From NCBI RefSeq assembly GCF_020740795.1, contig NC_067285.1:81301342-81365341 (forward strand): a DNA stretch of 64,000 bases. Reading direction: 5' to 3'. The notes beneath the pieces were generated by a model. It made no database searches. It saw only the letters and a program-made list of their open reading frames with translations, and was not told where the DNA came from. The DNA is from Apus apus (taxonomy: Eukaryota; Chordata; Aves; Apodiformes; Apodidae). This document shows, one piece after another, positions 13,160-24,786 of this stretch (position 1 is the stretch's first letter; the number at the start of each line of letters is the position of its first letter). The position numbers and the translations under genes were made by a program.

Positions 13160-13700
13160 TTTGTATTGTGGTGATAGCCAGGGAGAGTCAACACCAGGTA
13201 GGCCAGAGTGGGCAGTTCATTAGTGAGGTCAGAGAGCCCAGAGAAGCATCTCCAGGAGACACCTATGAAGTCTCATCTAGGCTTTCCTGCCACAGGCTGC
13301 TGCAGAGGGTCCTGTGCATCCCCTGTTTCCTGCTCCCAGCCTCCCATGCCTGTTTTCTTGGATGTGATAGTCTGTGTATGGTGCAGGGGCTGGGAGCCCC
13401 AGGGAGGGGTGCAACTGCAACCCTTTGCTGCAGCCCCCACCTGGTGTGATGGCTGTGGGCCCTTGGCCAGCATGAATGGGCAAGCCTGTCGTGTGAAGCG
13501 CTGCAAATGTGTGCAAACCATGAGCAAGTGGCTGGAGATGCTGGGTAAAGAGAAGAAGGAGGGACCTGCTCAGCATCCAAAGCTGTCCTTGGCTTTGCTT
13601 TGGCAGACTTGGCTGGACCCCTCCAGAGAAAATCAGTGAAAAAGCCAAGTGACTGGAGTAAAGAAGAGGACAGGGAGAATAATTTGGTTTCAGTTCCCAC
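13160..13700. other. Locally GC-rich, ORF-dense patch of unknown nature
   Basis: GC content rises well above the surroundings, and overlapping frames of 84-164 codons are open on both strands (for example 13277-13771 minus, 13208-13639 plus). None reads like a known domain, and openness on both strands argues for composition over coding. An old unrecognised repeat or a decayed exon remains possible. Confidence 0.35.
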
Positions 13701-13839
13701 TCTGACAATGTTTCCATCTTTGTGAATAACTTTATGTCTTCACTCTCTGTTTCATAAAATGTCTGAGACAATGCTTTCTTCCCTTAACCCTAGGTAAACG
13801 TGTATGAATATACTTGCTTCCCCAAATTACAGGAGAGTT

Positions 13840-13912
13840 GCAAGAATTAATTAGTTAATGTTTGCAAAGTCCTTTGAAGGCAGAAAGCACTTTATAAATG
13901 CTAATTATTAAA
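13840..13912 (+). mobile_element. Possible MIR/L2-type 3' tail
   Basis: The phrases TTTGCAAAGTCCTTTGAAGG and GCACTTTATAAATGCTAATT resemble the shared 3' end of MIR SINEs and L2 LINEs (…GCGCTTTGAGATCC…GGCGCTATATAAATGCAA…). It is short and diverged, so the call is tentative. Confidence 0.45.
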
Positions 13913-16139
13913 TCAAAGGTTTATCTGACTTTATTACTAAACTACTAATAAAATAAGTCACATAGCTGCTGCAGGTTGGAAAAGGCACTTTTACTGTCTA
14001 AAAGATATAAAGGTTTTAATTAGCAAATGTTTTGAAAGTGCTTTGCTGAGGAGAAAAATGGTAACTGTTAATAAAGGTTTTCCCTAATGAAAACGGCTAC
14101 AAAATATGAACTTCTGGATGCTACTGTAACTTCTGCATATATTATCTGAAGTTTTGTCCCATGACAACAACATTTTTATTTGAGGCACAATTTTTGTAAT
14201 ATTGATGAAAAAAATCGTGGTTATATTTGTAAAATAAATGTTCAGATGCAGCAAGAGATTAAAGGTATCATTCTTTGCAGAAAATAGCAAAACCTAATGT
14301 ATTGTCAAATTACACATATGTACACATACTGTTATTTTTGCTATTTAACTTATAGTTGTATTTCACTAAGCTTCCAAGTTTCTGCTAATTTACAAGGTTC
14401 ACCCCTTCCAAATGCTCTACTGTACCTGCACATATGTAACCTGTTACCTGCCTGTTATCTTAAAACCTAAGCATGCAAACAGATTTGAATCTTTTACACA
14501 CAGGTAGTTAGAAAGACTCAATTCTGAAAGCACCTCGAGCCTTCTGAAACGCCATGGATCTTTAGGTTCACACAGGTTCATTCTGCCAGGAGAAACCATT
14601 TGTTCACCTGTTTTTGACACTTACTTCCCTTCTGGAATTAAGAATATAAACCTCACTATAATATGAACATGTTGATTTATTAATATAATAATGTATTAAC
14701 ATAATTGGTTCAGATTCATCCCCTTCCTACATACACATTAGTCGTAAACTTCTTTGTAGAGCCTTCCAGAGTAACATTATTATTTTTTCAAAATTATCAG
14801 ATGGTAATCAGTATTTCTCAAGTGCCTAAACTAGTGGTTTTGAAAATAAGTTTGAAAGCAGATCTTGATATGCTTAATACCTGGTGTAATGTCTGACTGT
14901 GGCTGTAGAAAACAGGAAACCTTGAGAAACGAGAAAAGTCCTATTAAGCTGCTTTGCTGAGAGGGAAGAGGTGTGCCAGCACCCTCCCTGCTTGAGCCAT
15001 GCTGATGGCAGGAGGCTGAAGATGCAAACGTTAGCCAGGTCTGCTCAGTGAAGCAACGCAGGCTGGCTGCCAAGGCAGAAGCTGCCCATTTCCACAGCCC
15101 AGGAGAAAAAATACCTCTTACTGTCCCTAGTGCTCCCAGCAGGAAGGAGAGGTCCAGGTGTTGCTCCTACAGAAACCAAAGCAGTCTGCTGCTTTTGGAT
15201 GTCACAGACCAGCGGCTCCAAAAGGTCCGTCTCAACCAGCCCCAGGGGAGGCAGTGGTATGTGTTCATTAATTTGAGCCACAAATCACAATTTCATCTGG
15301 CAGGAAGATGTCCAGATTATTTGCTACAGCAAGGGGTTATGTCCATTTTTGTGTTCTTCCTATAGCTCTTCCAGGCAGATGGAGTCAGAGCAGCAGCCAA
15401 AGTGATAAACTTTAATTACTGTATTGATTTGTCAAGCTATCCCCAAAGGAAAGATGACTGAGATGTTTTGGAAAGGGCTGGGGACAGGAAGGGCCATCTA
15501 GGAATAGGTGGGAAATAGTAAGTGTTCAGGAGACTATCAAAGGGGTCTTTAGCAAGTTCTTCAGAAGAAACTCCATATTCCTGAATTTCTCTAAGCCCAG
15601 GGTTTTCTGAGTGTGTTTTCCTGGGCTGCATATTTACCTTGTAAAAACATAATTATTACATCTTTAAAAACAATTCCAGACTAACTAATAAACAGTCCAA
15701 ATTATTTTGCAGTTAGTCTAAAATTACACATTGTGAAACAAGGTACGAATGAGATAAAGCAAGAGCTGCAGTGTTGAAGTAAGGTCTTGAATATTTTTCT
15801 TGTCATGATTACCACTATTAGCACTTATTAAAAAAAAAAAAAAAGGAAATTATTTGTCCTCTTGGATTGTTTACAGATTTTAAATTATATTTAAAATGGT
15901 GACAAAAGAAAAATAATCCCTTTTTATTGTTAAAATACATTAATTAAATCAAAATGGACTTTGGTAAAGTAAGGTATATGCAAATCCTTGTTTGGAAAAC
16001 CTTAAAATGTATGTTAACTTCCACAGAATAATTTTGATTGCACCAGAGCTCAAAAAGACAGGTCTTGCCTTCAGTCCTTTATTTTGACTTTGTGTAGTTT
16101 AGCTTTTCACATTCTGATATCACCAGTGGTATTGGTCCA
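13913..16139. other. Unassigned intergenic DNA
   Basis: No gene was recognised. The segment 14920-15310 is more GC-rich and carries an unplaced frame of 105 codons (15048-15365). Confidence 0.45.
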
Positions 16140-16820
16140 TTCATGGGTGGTACTAGCAGTATTAGAAATAATGTAGAAAAATCAGACATGCTCAATAAAT
16201 ACTTCTGTCTTGTAGCTGGGGAAAAAGCACATTACATATTAATAAATTATGCTAATAAAATACTTCCCGCTCTGACAGCAAGTTGTGAAAAAGTAAGTGT
16301 GATGACACTGGGGTGGGTATTAAGGCTTTGGAATATGATGGCCAAAAGCAAATAATATGAGTTTCAACAAGAAAAATATAAAATCATGTATCTGGGAAAC
16401 AAGTATGCAGGTCATCTTTGGAGAATGGTGGCCTTAGACCTGGGAATCCCTTTCACAGAGGAAGAGATTTGTGCTAGTCCCTCACAAGTCCCAGTGAGGT
16501 GCTGTGGCAGGAGTTGAGGCAATCTACGGCCAAAAAAACTATGGAAACTATAGTAGAAGTGGATAGATGCTCCATATCCCTGCATTTGGCATTAGTGTGA
16601 CTATTGCTGGGGAGTTAGTTCTGTTTCTGATATTTCAAATTGAAAAAAGATCTCCTTTAATTGGGGTGGAGTCAAAGAGAAATTAAAATGATTAAGGGAC
16701 TAGAAAGCAAACTTTACAGTGAAAATTTACCAAAGAGGAGATAAAGAAGTTATTTGATAATATTATGTACATTTTCAAAATAGGAATAGTAATTTCCACT
16801 TGTGCAAGGTGAGATTTAAA
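16140..16820 (+). mobile_element. Ancient CR1/L3-like LINE fragment (pre-RT to C-terminus, internally deleted)
   Basis: Three blocks occur in the expected order. First is a decayed 'LNxYFxxVF' stretch (DMLNKYFCLVAG, about 16180-16225). Second is a decayed 'FNxxKCKVMHLG' stretch (about 16360-16400). Third is AAAATGATTAAGGGACTAGAA leading to a decayed 'RGDLI..Y.Y' segment at 16680-16780. The core RT between the first two is missing. It is non-functional. Confidence 0.55.
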
Positions 16821-18354
16821 CAAATCTGATAAAACACAAGAGTGAAGAATTCTGACATGGAGATGTCTCTTTCTATAGCTATGCTTAATTCTGCTATAGT
16901 ATAGAGCATTACATTAAAACCCAGTATTTGAAGAGGATGCAAAAATTACCTACTTGACTTGCTTGAAATAAAAATTCAATAGTTACTAATGTTCAGCTCT
17001 TAGGCAATCTTTGAAGGCAACCCTAAAATTATTTATTTTCTATTTGGTTTGCTATTCCATTATCTTTGCTTACTTTAGCCACATAGTTTTATTCCTACAT
17101 GCTACCTGTTCTCCTTCAAGAAAGTCAGCTCCTGTGACTTATCCCAGAACACTCTGTTTACACAGGCACACATTAAAATTGTTAATAAACCTAGCTACAC
17201 ATTGAGACAATCTCAAATCTCAAAACTCACACATATCAATGCATGTTGGATTGTGTCCCCGTGCTGGTCAGGAAAAGCAAAGCTTTGCAGAGGTTGAGAA
17301 GCCCTGTCATAACCCGAATTGTTTGCCCTGTACACAGCTAGAGTGGCATTTGGAACAGGGGATCCTGTTAAGGATTTAAATCATTAGACTAACACAACTT
17401 AACTTGGTGCTGCAAAAGTATCAACTGTCAGGTAAAGCAGCACAGAAAACACAAAAGTTTTGACATGCTCATTACAAGTTGTCTTTCATCCCTCATTGTT
17501 TGGCTTTGGGGTTTTTTGCTGTTAGTTTTCTGCAGGTCCTTCAGTTCAGTATTTGACATTGTTTCAAAAAATATGACATGACAAGACATCATAATTATTC
17601 TGTCATGATGATTTGCTGTATTTGAACATATGAATCCTCTGTAAATAAAGTGAAGGGATATGAAAGAGAATTCTAGTTCTGCAGTCTGGTTTAAGGCCTT
17701 TGATTTTACTTTGATTTGGAAACGTCATGGTTCACTGCAAGCTTACCGGAGTGAGTTTAATGGATTTGAATATGTTATTAAAATGAGATTGCTGAAGAAG
17801 TGTATTGCACAGATGTGGAATACTGAGAAGGGAGATTAAACAAAGTAACTGGCAAAAGGCCTCCACTGCATTAAAAGGCAATGTACACAACTTTTTCTTC
17901 TTTGCCTTACAGACTAAAGGGCAGGAGCAGCACTACAGGTTCACTACAGCAGACAAGTTTTCTTTATTTTAAACATTTCTTCATTTATATAGATACATCA
18001 AAAAGATCTCTTAAAGATATATACAGAAAAGCATTAATCTTTCATGGGGATTTACAGGCACAAAATGTGCATATATGTGCTTTTGAGAATCTTTAATGTT
18101 ATTTTTCAGATTTTTTTTCCTGAAATAGAATTTCCTTCAATGATTTATTTGATTCAAGAAAACCTCTCTTCTTTAACAACTCCTTACATTCTTCTCCCCT
18201 GCCCCAGTGTATTTCTTTGCCTCCTCTTACCAAAACAAAACCTTGTATTAGCTTGCTCATACTCTACGAAAAACACCCAAAACTTTAAAAACATGTATTT
18301 AATTGGTCAGATCTTTGCTTTCTCATAACAGCATCTGAGAGTCTGAGATTACTG
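16821..18354. other. Unassigned AT-rich intergenic DNA
   Basis: No gene or repeat was recognised. Confidence 0.5.
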
Positions 18355-18784
18355 ATCATAGAATCATAGAATGTTAGGGATTGGAAGGGACCTCCAAAGA
18401 TCCAACCCCCCTGCCAGTCAGGACCACCTGTGGCAGGCCACGCAGAAACACAGCCAGCTGGGTCTTGAAAGTCTCCAGAGAAGGAGACTCCACAATCTCT
18501 TTGGGCAGCCTGTTCCAGTGTTCTGTCACCCTCACAGTAAGGAAGTTTTTCCTCATCCTGAGGTGGAACTTCCTGTGTTCCAGTTTGTGTTCATTATCCC
18601 TCATCCTATCACAAGGCATGACTGAAGAGACTGGCCCCTCGTTCTTGACACCCACCCCTCAGAAGGTATCTATACACATTATTAAGATCCCCTCTCAGTC
18701 TTCTCTTATCTAGACTAAACAGCCCCAGGTCTCTCAGCCTTTTCTCATAAGACAGGTGTTCCAGTTGCTTAATCCAGTCCCTTG
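18355..18784 (-). mobile_element. CR1 LINE 3' end (segment A of a mosaic)
   Basis: Reading leftward on the minus strand, this is the C-terminal part of CR1 ORF2: [29 protein letters not shown], then [12 protein letters not shown], then the 3' UTR and the ATCATAGA tail at 18355. The reading frame breaks between 18609 and 18655. It is the 3' end of a minus-strand CR1, 5'-bounded by an abrupt switch to plus-strand CR1 at about 18785. Confidence 0.9.
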
Positions 18785-18908
18785 GTTCAACAAGGGCAAG
18801 TGTAGGGTCCTGCACCTAGGGAGGAAAAACCCCATGCACCAATATAAGTTAGCGGTGGACCTGCTGGAAAGCAGTTACGAGGAGAAGGATCTGGGAGTTC
18901 TGGTAGAT
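18785..18908 (+). mobile_element. CR1 LINE internal segment, inverted (segment B)
   Basis: On the plus strand this reads [21 protein letters not shown]…[16 protein letters not shown], the CR1 ORF2 segment that normally precedes the C-terminal part seen in segment A. Its orientation is opposite to its neighbours on both sides, and it lacks any 3' tail of its own. Confidence 0.88.
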
Positions 18909-19076
18909 GGTTATTTTCTTCCATGTGCTTGGAGATGACCTGCAGAATGAACTGCTCCAACATTTTTCCCAGGATGGAGATGATGCTGACTGGTCTGTAG
19001 TTTCCTGGATTAGCCTTCTTGCCCTTTTTGAACACTGGAGTTACATTGGCTTTCCTCCAGTCTTCAGGCACCTCTC
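18909..19076 (-). mobile_element. CR1 LINE RT N-terminal segment (segment C)
   Basis: On the minus strand this reads VPEDWRKANVTPVFKKGKK followed by NPGNYRPVSI and LGKMLEQFI, the start of the CR1 reverse-transcriptase domain. It lies 5' of segments B and A in CR1 order, with coding sequence missing at both joints. Confidence 0.88.
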
Positions 19077-19287
19077 TCTGAACACAAGGAAACACTTTTT
19101 TCCTGTGAGGGTGACCAAGCCCTGGAGCAGATTACCACGAGAGCTTCTGCAATCTCCATCCTTGGAGCTATTAAAAAAATGTTTGCATGTGGTCCTGGGC
19201 AACTGTCTCTAGGTGGTCCTGCTTAACCAGGGGAGTTGAACAAGATGACCTCCAGACCCCTGCCAACCTCAAGTAACCTGTGATTCC
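19077..19287 (+). mobile_element. CR1 LINE 3' end (segment D)
   Basis: On the plus strand this is a CR1 C-terminus and 3' UTR: TRKHFFPVRVTKPWSRLPRE, a stop, the 'GGTCCTGGGCAACTG…GATGACCTCCAGA' UTR, and a degraded tail ending CTGTGATTC. It points away from segment A, so the block has CR1 3' ends at both outer edges. Confidence 0.85.
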
Positions 19288-20745
19288 TTTGTTATAAGCA
19301 TCAATGGTATATCCTTTGGCTTTACATTCACCCATTTAGAGAGTAGCTGATTATCAGCAACAGCTCTGACATTTCACAGTTTGAGAATTTTATTACTTAA
19401 TTTTTGCAGATTTTGCCTAGCTTCAAATTATTTTATTTGAATTACTGTTCAGTGTGATCCTTTATGCTTTTGGAAGTTGTTTCTTTGTTAGTGTATTTCA
19501 CTTACGAACACACAAATACAGTTAACTACAATTTATGCTTTGGTTGTGTTTCTCCACCCAGAAATTCAAAGGAGAGCACTGCTGAAATATTGTCACATAA
19601 CACAAGCATTTCATAACATATGCTTGACCATATGGCATTGATAATTTTTATACACCACATTTTACCTGTGAATGAAATATTGAATAAAAAGAGGTTTTGT
19701 ATGAATTATAATATTTTCCTTATGATAACAAAGCTTACCCCATGTATTTCTGAAACAACATCCTGAAATAATAAAAATGACACGATGCAATTCAACAGAT
19801 TCAGCTCAGGAGCTGAAAGTATCCTAAGTTCTAATCCCTATCCTATTTCTTTTAGGTATTTTTTAGTCCATCAAGTGACTTAAACACTTTTTTTTTTTTT
19901 TAATGTCCACTGTAAAGTGGACATAATAATATCATGATGTGTTCTTTACATTTTTCAGTCCTCCAAAAACTGCACACACTGGGATTCTGTGCTTTGTATA
20001 ACCTGACTAGAATGAAAATTGCCATGAAATTATTTGTACAGTTCAGCAACATTTATAGCAGTCTAGCAGTACTAAACTTTGGTATTGATGCATCAGTCCA
20101 ACTTTTGCTATAAATTTGCACAGATTCAGATTTTATTTTTGCAGCATGATTTTTAGCCGCAGTTGGCAATAAGACAGTATTGAGGTTCCTTCGTTGTAGG
20201 TCAGGATAGGCACCAAAGTGCTTTGCATTCATGCAAAGAAAGTGTACTTTTTTAGAGAAGAGATGAAGAGGGGGTGAAAGAAAAGGAGCATTTCTTCATA
20301 TTATAGTTTGGCAGGTTTGTATCTGTTTTGTGTTTCAAATACGATTTTTAGTTTGTTAGAAGAAAGCTATTCCATCAGCCAGAGGATCATTTGTTTTGCA
20401 ATGAAGTTGTTAAATATTCAGTCAATTAGTCCATGCTCCACTTATTTTACTGCACTGTGTTTCTGAAAGTACATGGATGATACAGAAATGTACTTCAGCA
20501 TGTCATCAGTAATATACCCCTTCTTGTATTTCATCTGTTGCCCCCCTTAGATACAACACAGCACATTAAGTTCTTTCTTTTTGCTGTGGTGGGAGCACTT
20601 ACTCTTTGCACCAGTAAAGAGGGACTGTTAAAGGATTAACTCTGTAAACCTGTACACTTGTATACTACTTGATAAATTATCTTAAATACTTGAAGAAATT
20701 AATCGCGGTTCGCCACCAAAAGAGCTGTTACTGAGAAACTCCTTA

Positions 20746-21141
20746 ATGCCCAAGTGCAGAAACCCTCTGTTGCTGACCTACTCCTGTCTTACATGCAGAC
20801 AGAAGACCAGGCTTTTGAGAACCTTCTTGGCTGACAAGATGGGCTTTTGTGGTTCTCCAAAGCCAATGGACAGCAGTGAATACACACTGCAATTCCATAG
20901 ATACGATGAAATGCAGGGAAGTTACATTTTTGTGTACAAGTATCAGAGACATATTAAAAAACAAGCAAGACTGTTTTCTATGGAAGATGTAACATCAAGA
21001 CAAAATCGAGACTGCATCAAGAAATTCTGTGGGAATATGCCTCAGAGGCCAATCTGGACCTCATCAACTCTGGGGTTTTTGGAACAACCAAAATTCTCCA
21101 TCTTCTTTTTTTCTTTTTCCACAGAAATATCAGCAGTATGA
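20746..21141 (+). other. Unplaced 131-codon open frame, coding status doubtful
   Basis: This is the longest ATG-started frame in the AT-rich upstream region that is not explained by a repeat. The product contains a SSEYTLQFHRYDEMQGSYIF stretch with balanced composition, then decays into a Phe/Ser-rich end. The +1-shifted frame (20704-20840) reads AVTEKLLNAQVQKPSVADLL, which also looks protein-like but is cut by stops. Either a small decayed pseudogene or chance would explain this. I do not recognise a family. Confidence 0.25.
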
Positions 21142-22865
21142 ATCAGAGTTAACAGAACTGAATGCTGTGTTAGCTTAATGAGTGGTTTGGGGTGAGTTTG
21201 AGAAGATTTTACCGTGAAAACATTACTTGTATTTCTGTAGTTAGGTTTGAGTCAAAGCTCTTACCACATCACTTCCATTCTACTTACCCTAAACTTTTAA
21301 TCAGACTAGCAATCAGTTAAAGTTGTTCTGTGCTATTATTTTCAGGTTTATAGGATTAGTATTATGTCTGCGAGGACTCAAAATGTCTAATTGCTCATTA
21401 CTTTTTCCTATGCATGCCTGAAGACAAGACGAAAGCCAAAATTCTGAAAAAAAGGCTAGTATATATTAATTTGCAGCAGAACCTGGTATGGTCTTTTCAC
21501 TGATACTCTGGGGAGTCTTTGTAGGACATCCCATTTTAGCAGCCAGCTACCCGGTTGTCTATCACTGGAAAGAGCAGGCTTTGGAGTAAAGAGAGAAAAG
21601 ATGAATTAGCATAAACATTATCAAAGCTGGTCTCTGGCTCCATCACTTCTACAGAGCTTCATCATAAATTCAACCAGAAACAATATTATTCAAAGGTCTT
21701 TTACTCTGAGATGTATACATGCATTAGAAGCTGACAAGAGTATATGTAGCACTCCTCCTTTCCTGCCTCATGCATGTATCCTGTTTTTCTTTATAGGACT
21801 TAAAAAACCCTTTTAAAAACTAAAGATCTTGCAGCATACAGGAGTCCTATTTTTTGGTGTGTTTTTGTTATTTTTTAAAAAAATCATAACTCTCTGATAA
21901 AATTAATTGATGTTAAATAAATAAAAAATATTTATAATGCTGAAAATACTATTTTTTAGAGTTCTTGAGTAGCTGTGTGTGAGGGAATTCAGATTATTTG
22001 TCCATATTTGGACAACAATAAAAACTGTGTTTAACTGTATAAAGAAACCCAGTGTGACCAATACATATTTTCAAACAGTTTGTCATATGTTTTTAGAAAT
22101 TAATTCTGTCACCATACTTCATAATTCCTTCTGCACTCAAATTCTGTTTGAAAATATTGGAGGCTGAACTGTGTAGATTTTTAGGGAAACAGCTGTGGCT
22201 CTTGATTCAGAGCCATTTGTGGATAGTACAAGTTAGAATTGTAACAGCTGTAAATTTCTTCAGGGACATCACTCTAGTGGATCATCAAGTTACGGGAGTC
22301 TCTTGTTATGGAAGGCCAGGTTATAAATATGCCTTTTTTGATCACAGTCAGTCCCAAGAACAGATTTACAGAGAAAGAAGAAGCAAGCAGAGAGTAACAG
22401 GAGATTAACTACACAAGTACAGACTGGAGTAGGGTATGATTCTTGTTATGTGACAAAGCACAACCACTTGCCTTTGCAGACTCCCTCTGTGGATTCAGCC
22501 ACTTCCACACTTGTGTTTCTAATTTTTGCATAGACATTTTTTCTTCTAGCTGATAACAGTAAGTAGAAAGGACACAAAATAGTTAAATTCCCTTTAACAC
22601 AGTCCTTTAACTACGTACTACTTATAACATGAACTTCTCCAGACTGGTCAAACACACATATACAAAGAGAGGAACAATTAGCTCCTCATTAAGTGTATCT
22701 CGTTATTTATCATACTTATAAATACTTAAGTCGTGCCATAGCTACATTGTTTTGTGCTTTTGGACAACTCCTTCATATGCACCCTTCTGTGTTTTGAATA
22801 AAGCATGCTTACATCTTCTGAACTATGCTGTCTTACGCAATTAAGCCAAACAATCTCTGGTATGC

Positions 22866-22877
22866 TGTCAGCTGACA
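22866..22877. repeat. 12-bp perfect palindrome around an E-box
   Basis: TGTCAGCTGACA is a perfect palindrome centred on CAGCTG, followed two bases later by another GTCAGC. TGTCA halves resemble TALE-homeodomain (MEIS/TGIF) sites, so composite regulatory binding is possible but unproven. Confidence 0.6.
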
Positions 22878-23531
22878 ATGTCAGCACAAAATGCTAGGCA
22901 GATTATCAGTTGAGATGTAATAGGTATACTTGCAGAACTACTTCTAGTTGGAATTTATAGCATGTTTTAGGCTAAAAAGGATAATTATGAAGATCTGTTC
23001 TGCCTTCCTATAATAGATGTGAAAAAATATTAAAGGATAGTGGAAGAAATTATCTTCTACCAGGCCAAACTGCAAAAGAGCAAAACCAGGGAGTATCATT
23101 GGATTCTGTTTTGTACAATGGCAGTCCTTCAAAAAGCTTAATGTTCTCATTGGTAATATAAAGGTCTGGCATTTATTTACAAAGCATTACCTACTTTTTG
23201 TCAGTCTGGCTTCAAATATTGTCATTCCTAAGTGGCCCTAAACCATCATTCTGGACTGCATACTAACTATAAATACAAACACAATGAAGTACTCAAACAA
23301 TGGAAAATGGAGGGAGGAGGGGGAGAGCCTAACACTTCGCATACAACAGTTTCTATTTAAGCACATCTGTATATGCATATACAAGTATATATATAAATTA
23401 GAAAATTATGGAATGATCTTAGTACATTTATTTCAAAAAATTAAGAACTGCAATTTTTATCTATGTGTGTGAATGTAAATAACAACGTTTTCTGATGAGA
23501 ATTTTTACCCTAGTAAAGGTGGTTATAAACC

Positions 23532-23553
23532 AGATCCACATCCATGTGGATCT
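23532..23553. repeat. Perfect inverted repeat, 10-bp arms, 2-nt spacer
   Basis: AGATCCACAT (23532-23541) and ATGTGGATCT (23544-23553) are exact reverse complements separated by CC. There is nothing coding nearby and no matching transposon ends were seen. Confidence 0.8.
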
Positions 23554-24574
23554 CATCTGACCAATACAAGATGATGTGGTTCTGACTGTCTTGATTGTGC
23601 CATAGAATAGAAATCAGGTGTTATCCCAAGTATCATAATTAGCTGCAGGAGAAGCACTGAAATAAATGAAGTTTCAGTTTGTTTTCAGATTTTCTAATCC
23701 TATGCTTTCTTTTCTGTGGCTTATTTAGACCGTAGGCTTGTACTTGTTAGTACAACAGGCTTGCTTTTTCAGGACAAAAAAGGCTGTATCATTATTAAAG
23801 GCTCCTTGATAATGCCGAAGATAAGTAACCGGCAGCTAGTTTCAGAAAGAAGAGTATATTCTCTATAGCTTTTTATCAACTTAAATAACAAAATGTTGTA
23901 TCGATAACTCAAACTGAGCTTTAAAAGGGAAAAGGAAATCCAGGTTATCATGACCCACAACTACTACATGTACTTTCTCACTGTAGGATGTCACCTATAA
24001 ACAAGTTTACAAAATTAGACAATTTAAAAGGACACACATGTAAATGGATAGTAAAAGGGCTATTTTACACTGATGGAAAACACAACTGGGCTTTGTAAAT
24101 TAATCAGCTCATTGAAACTTAATATTCTCAATGAAAATAAATGAGACTCTTCATTTTAATAGGCAATGATCCCCTTGCTTTCCCTAAGTGGTTGAACTCT
24201 TACAGATACCCAGAAGTCAGAATGGCTCAGTTTTTTCTCCACTATAAACCACCAGGGCCTAGTTCATGCAGTTTCACTGCACATTACCTTAATGCACTAG
24301 AAGTAAAATAAAATCTTCAAAAGAGTCTGGAGCTCAGCATTCAGGTATTTTGGGGAAGCATATGAGCCATTTGCAGAGACAGTTTTACAAAATAATATAA
24401 GCAGAATGACTGAAATACTAAAGGCCTTCACTCCACGAGACTGGCAATTAGCTAAACTAAAATAATATCTTGGTAGTATTTTTTTCTATTTAGGAGCAGA
24501 TTCAGCAATGGGACATAGACACCTGTAAATTAGTTACTGCAGTGCCTAACTGTGAGCTATGCAGCCTCTGAAGT

Positions 24575-24665
24575 GGAATCATAGAATCATTATAGAATCA
24601 TTAATGTTGGAAAAGCCTTCTAAGATCATCAAGTCCAAATCCAAAAACTTGTCATGCAGTGAACA
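24575..24665 (-). mobile_element. CR1 3' tail remnant
   Basis: GAATCATAGAATCAT tail units are followed by GTTGGAAAAGCCTTCTAAGATCATCAAGTCC, the reverse complement of a CR1-type 3' UTR. Only the last ~90 bp are present; this is severe 5' truncation of the kind typical for CR1. Confidence 0.8.
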
Positions 24666-24749
24666 AGCCCAGTACTTAATAAGTGTAAATTGTCTCAGAA
24701 GAATAATTCATAGAGCTGAATGCTAAAGATAGCTATAATGGAGTAGATA

Positions 24750-24757
<8 letters not shown>

Positions 24758-24785
<28 letters not shown>
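24758..24785 (+). repeat. Poly(A) run of 28
   Basis: This is an uninterrupted A28 homopolymer about 550 bp before the CpG island, with no recognisable retrocopy 5' of it. Confidence 0.95.

Positions 24786-24786
<1 letters not shown>

Larger units (their letters stand above)
5851..13839. other. AT-rich intergenic DNA, no gene seen
   Basis: This contains the A28 run, the GT run, the CCAAT inverted repeat and the purine tract listed separately. Frames are short and unremarkable. Decayed LINE sequence may extend to about 6340. Confidence 0.5.
19288..24574. other. AT-rich intergenic DNA
   Basis: Apart from the doubtful frame at 20746-21141 and the two palindromes listed, nothing was recognised. 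Confidence 0.5.
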
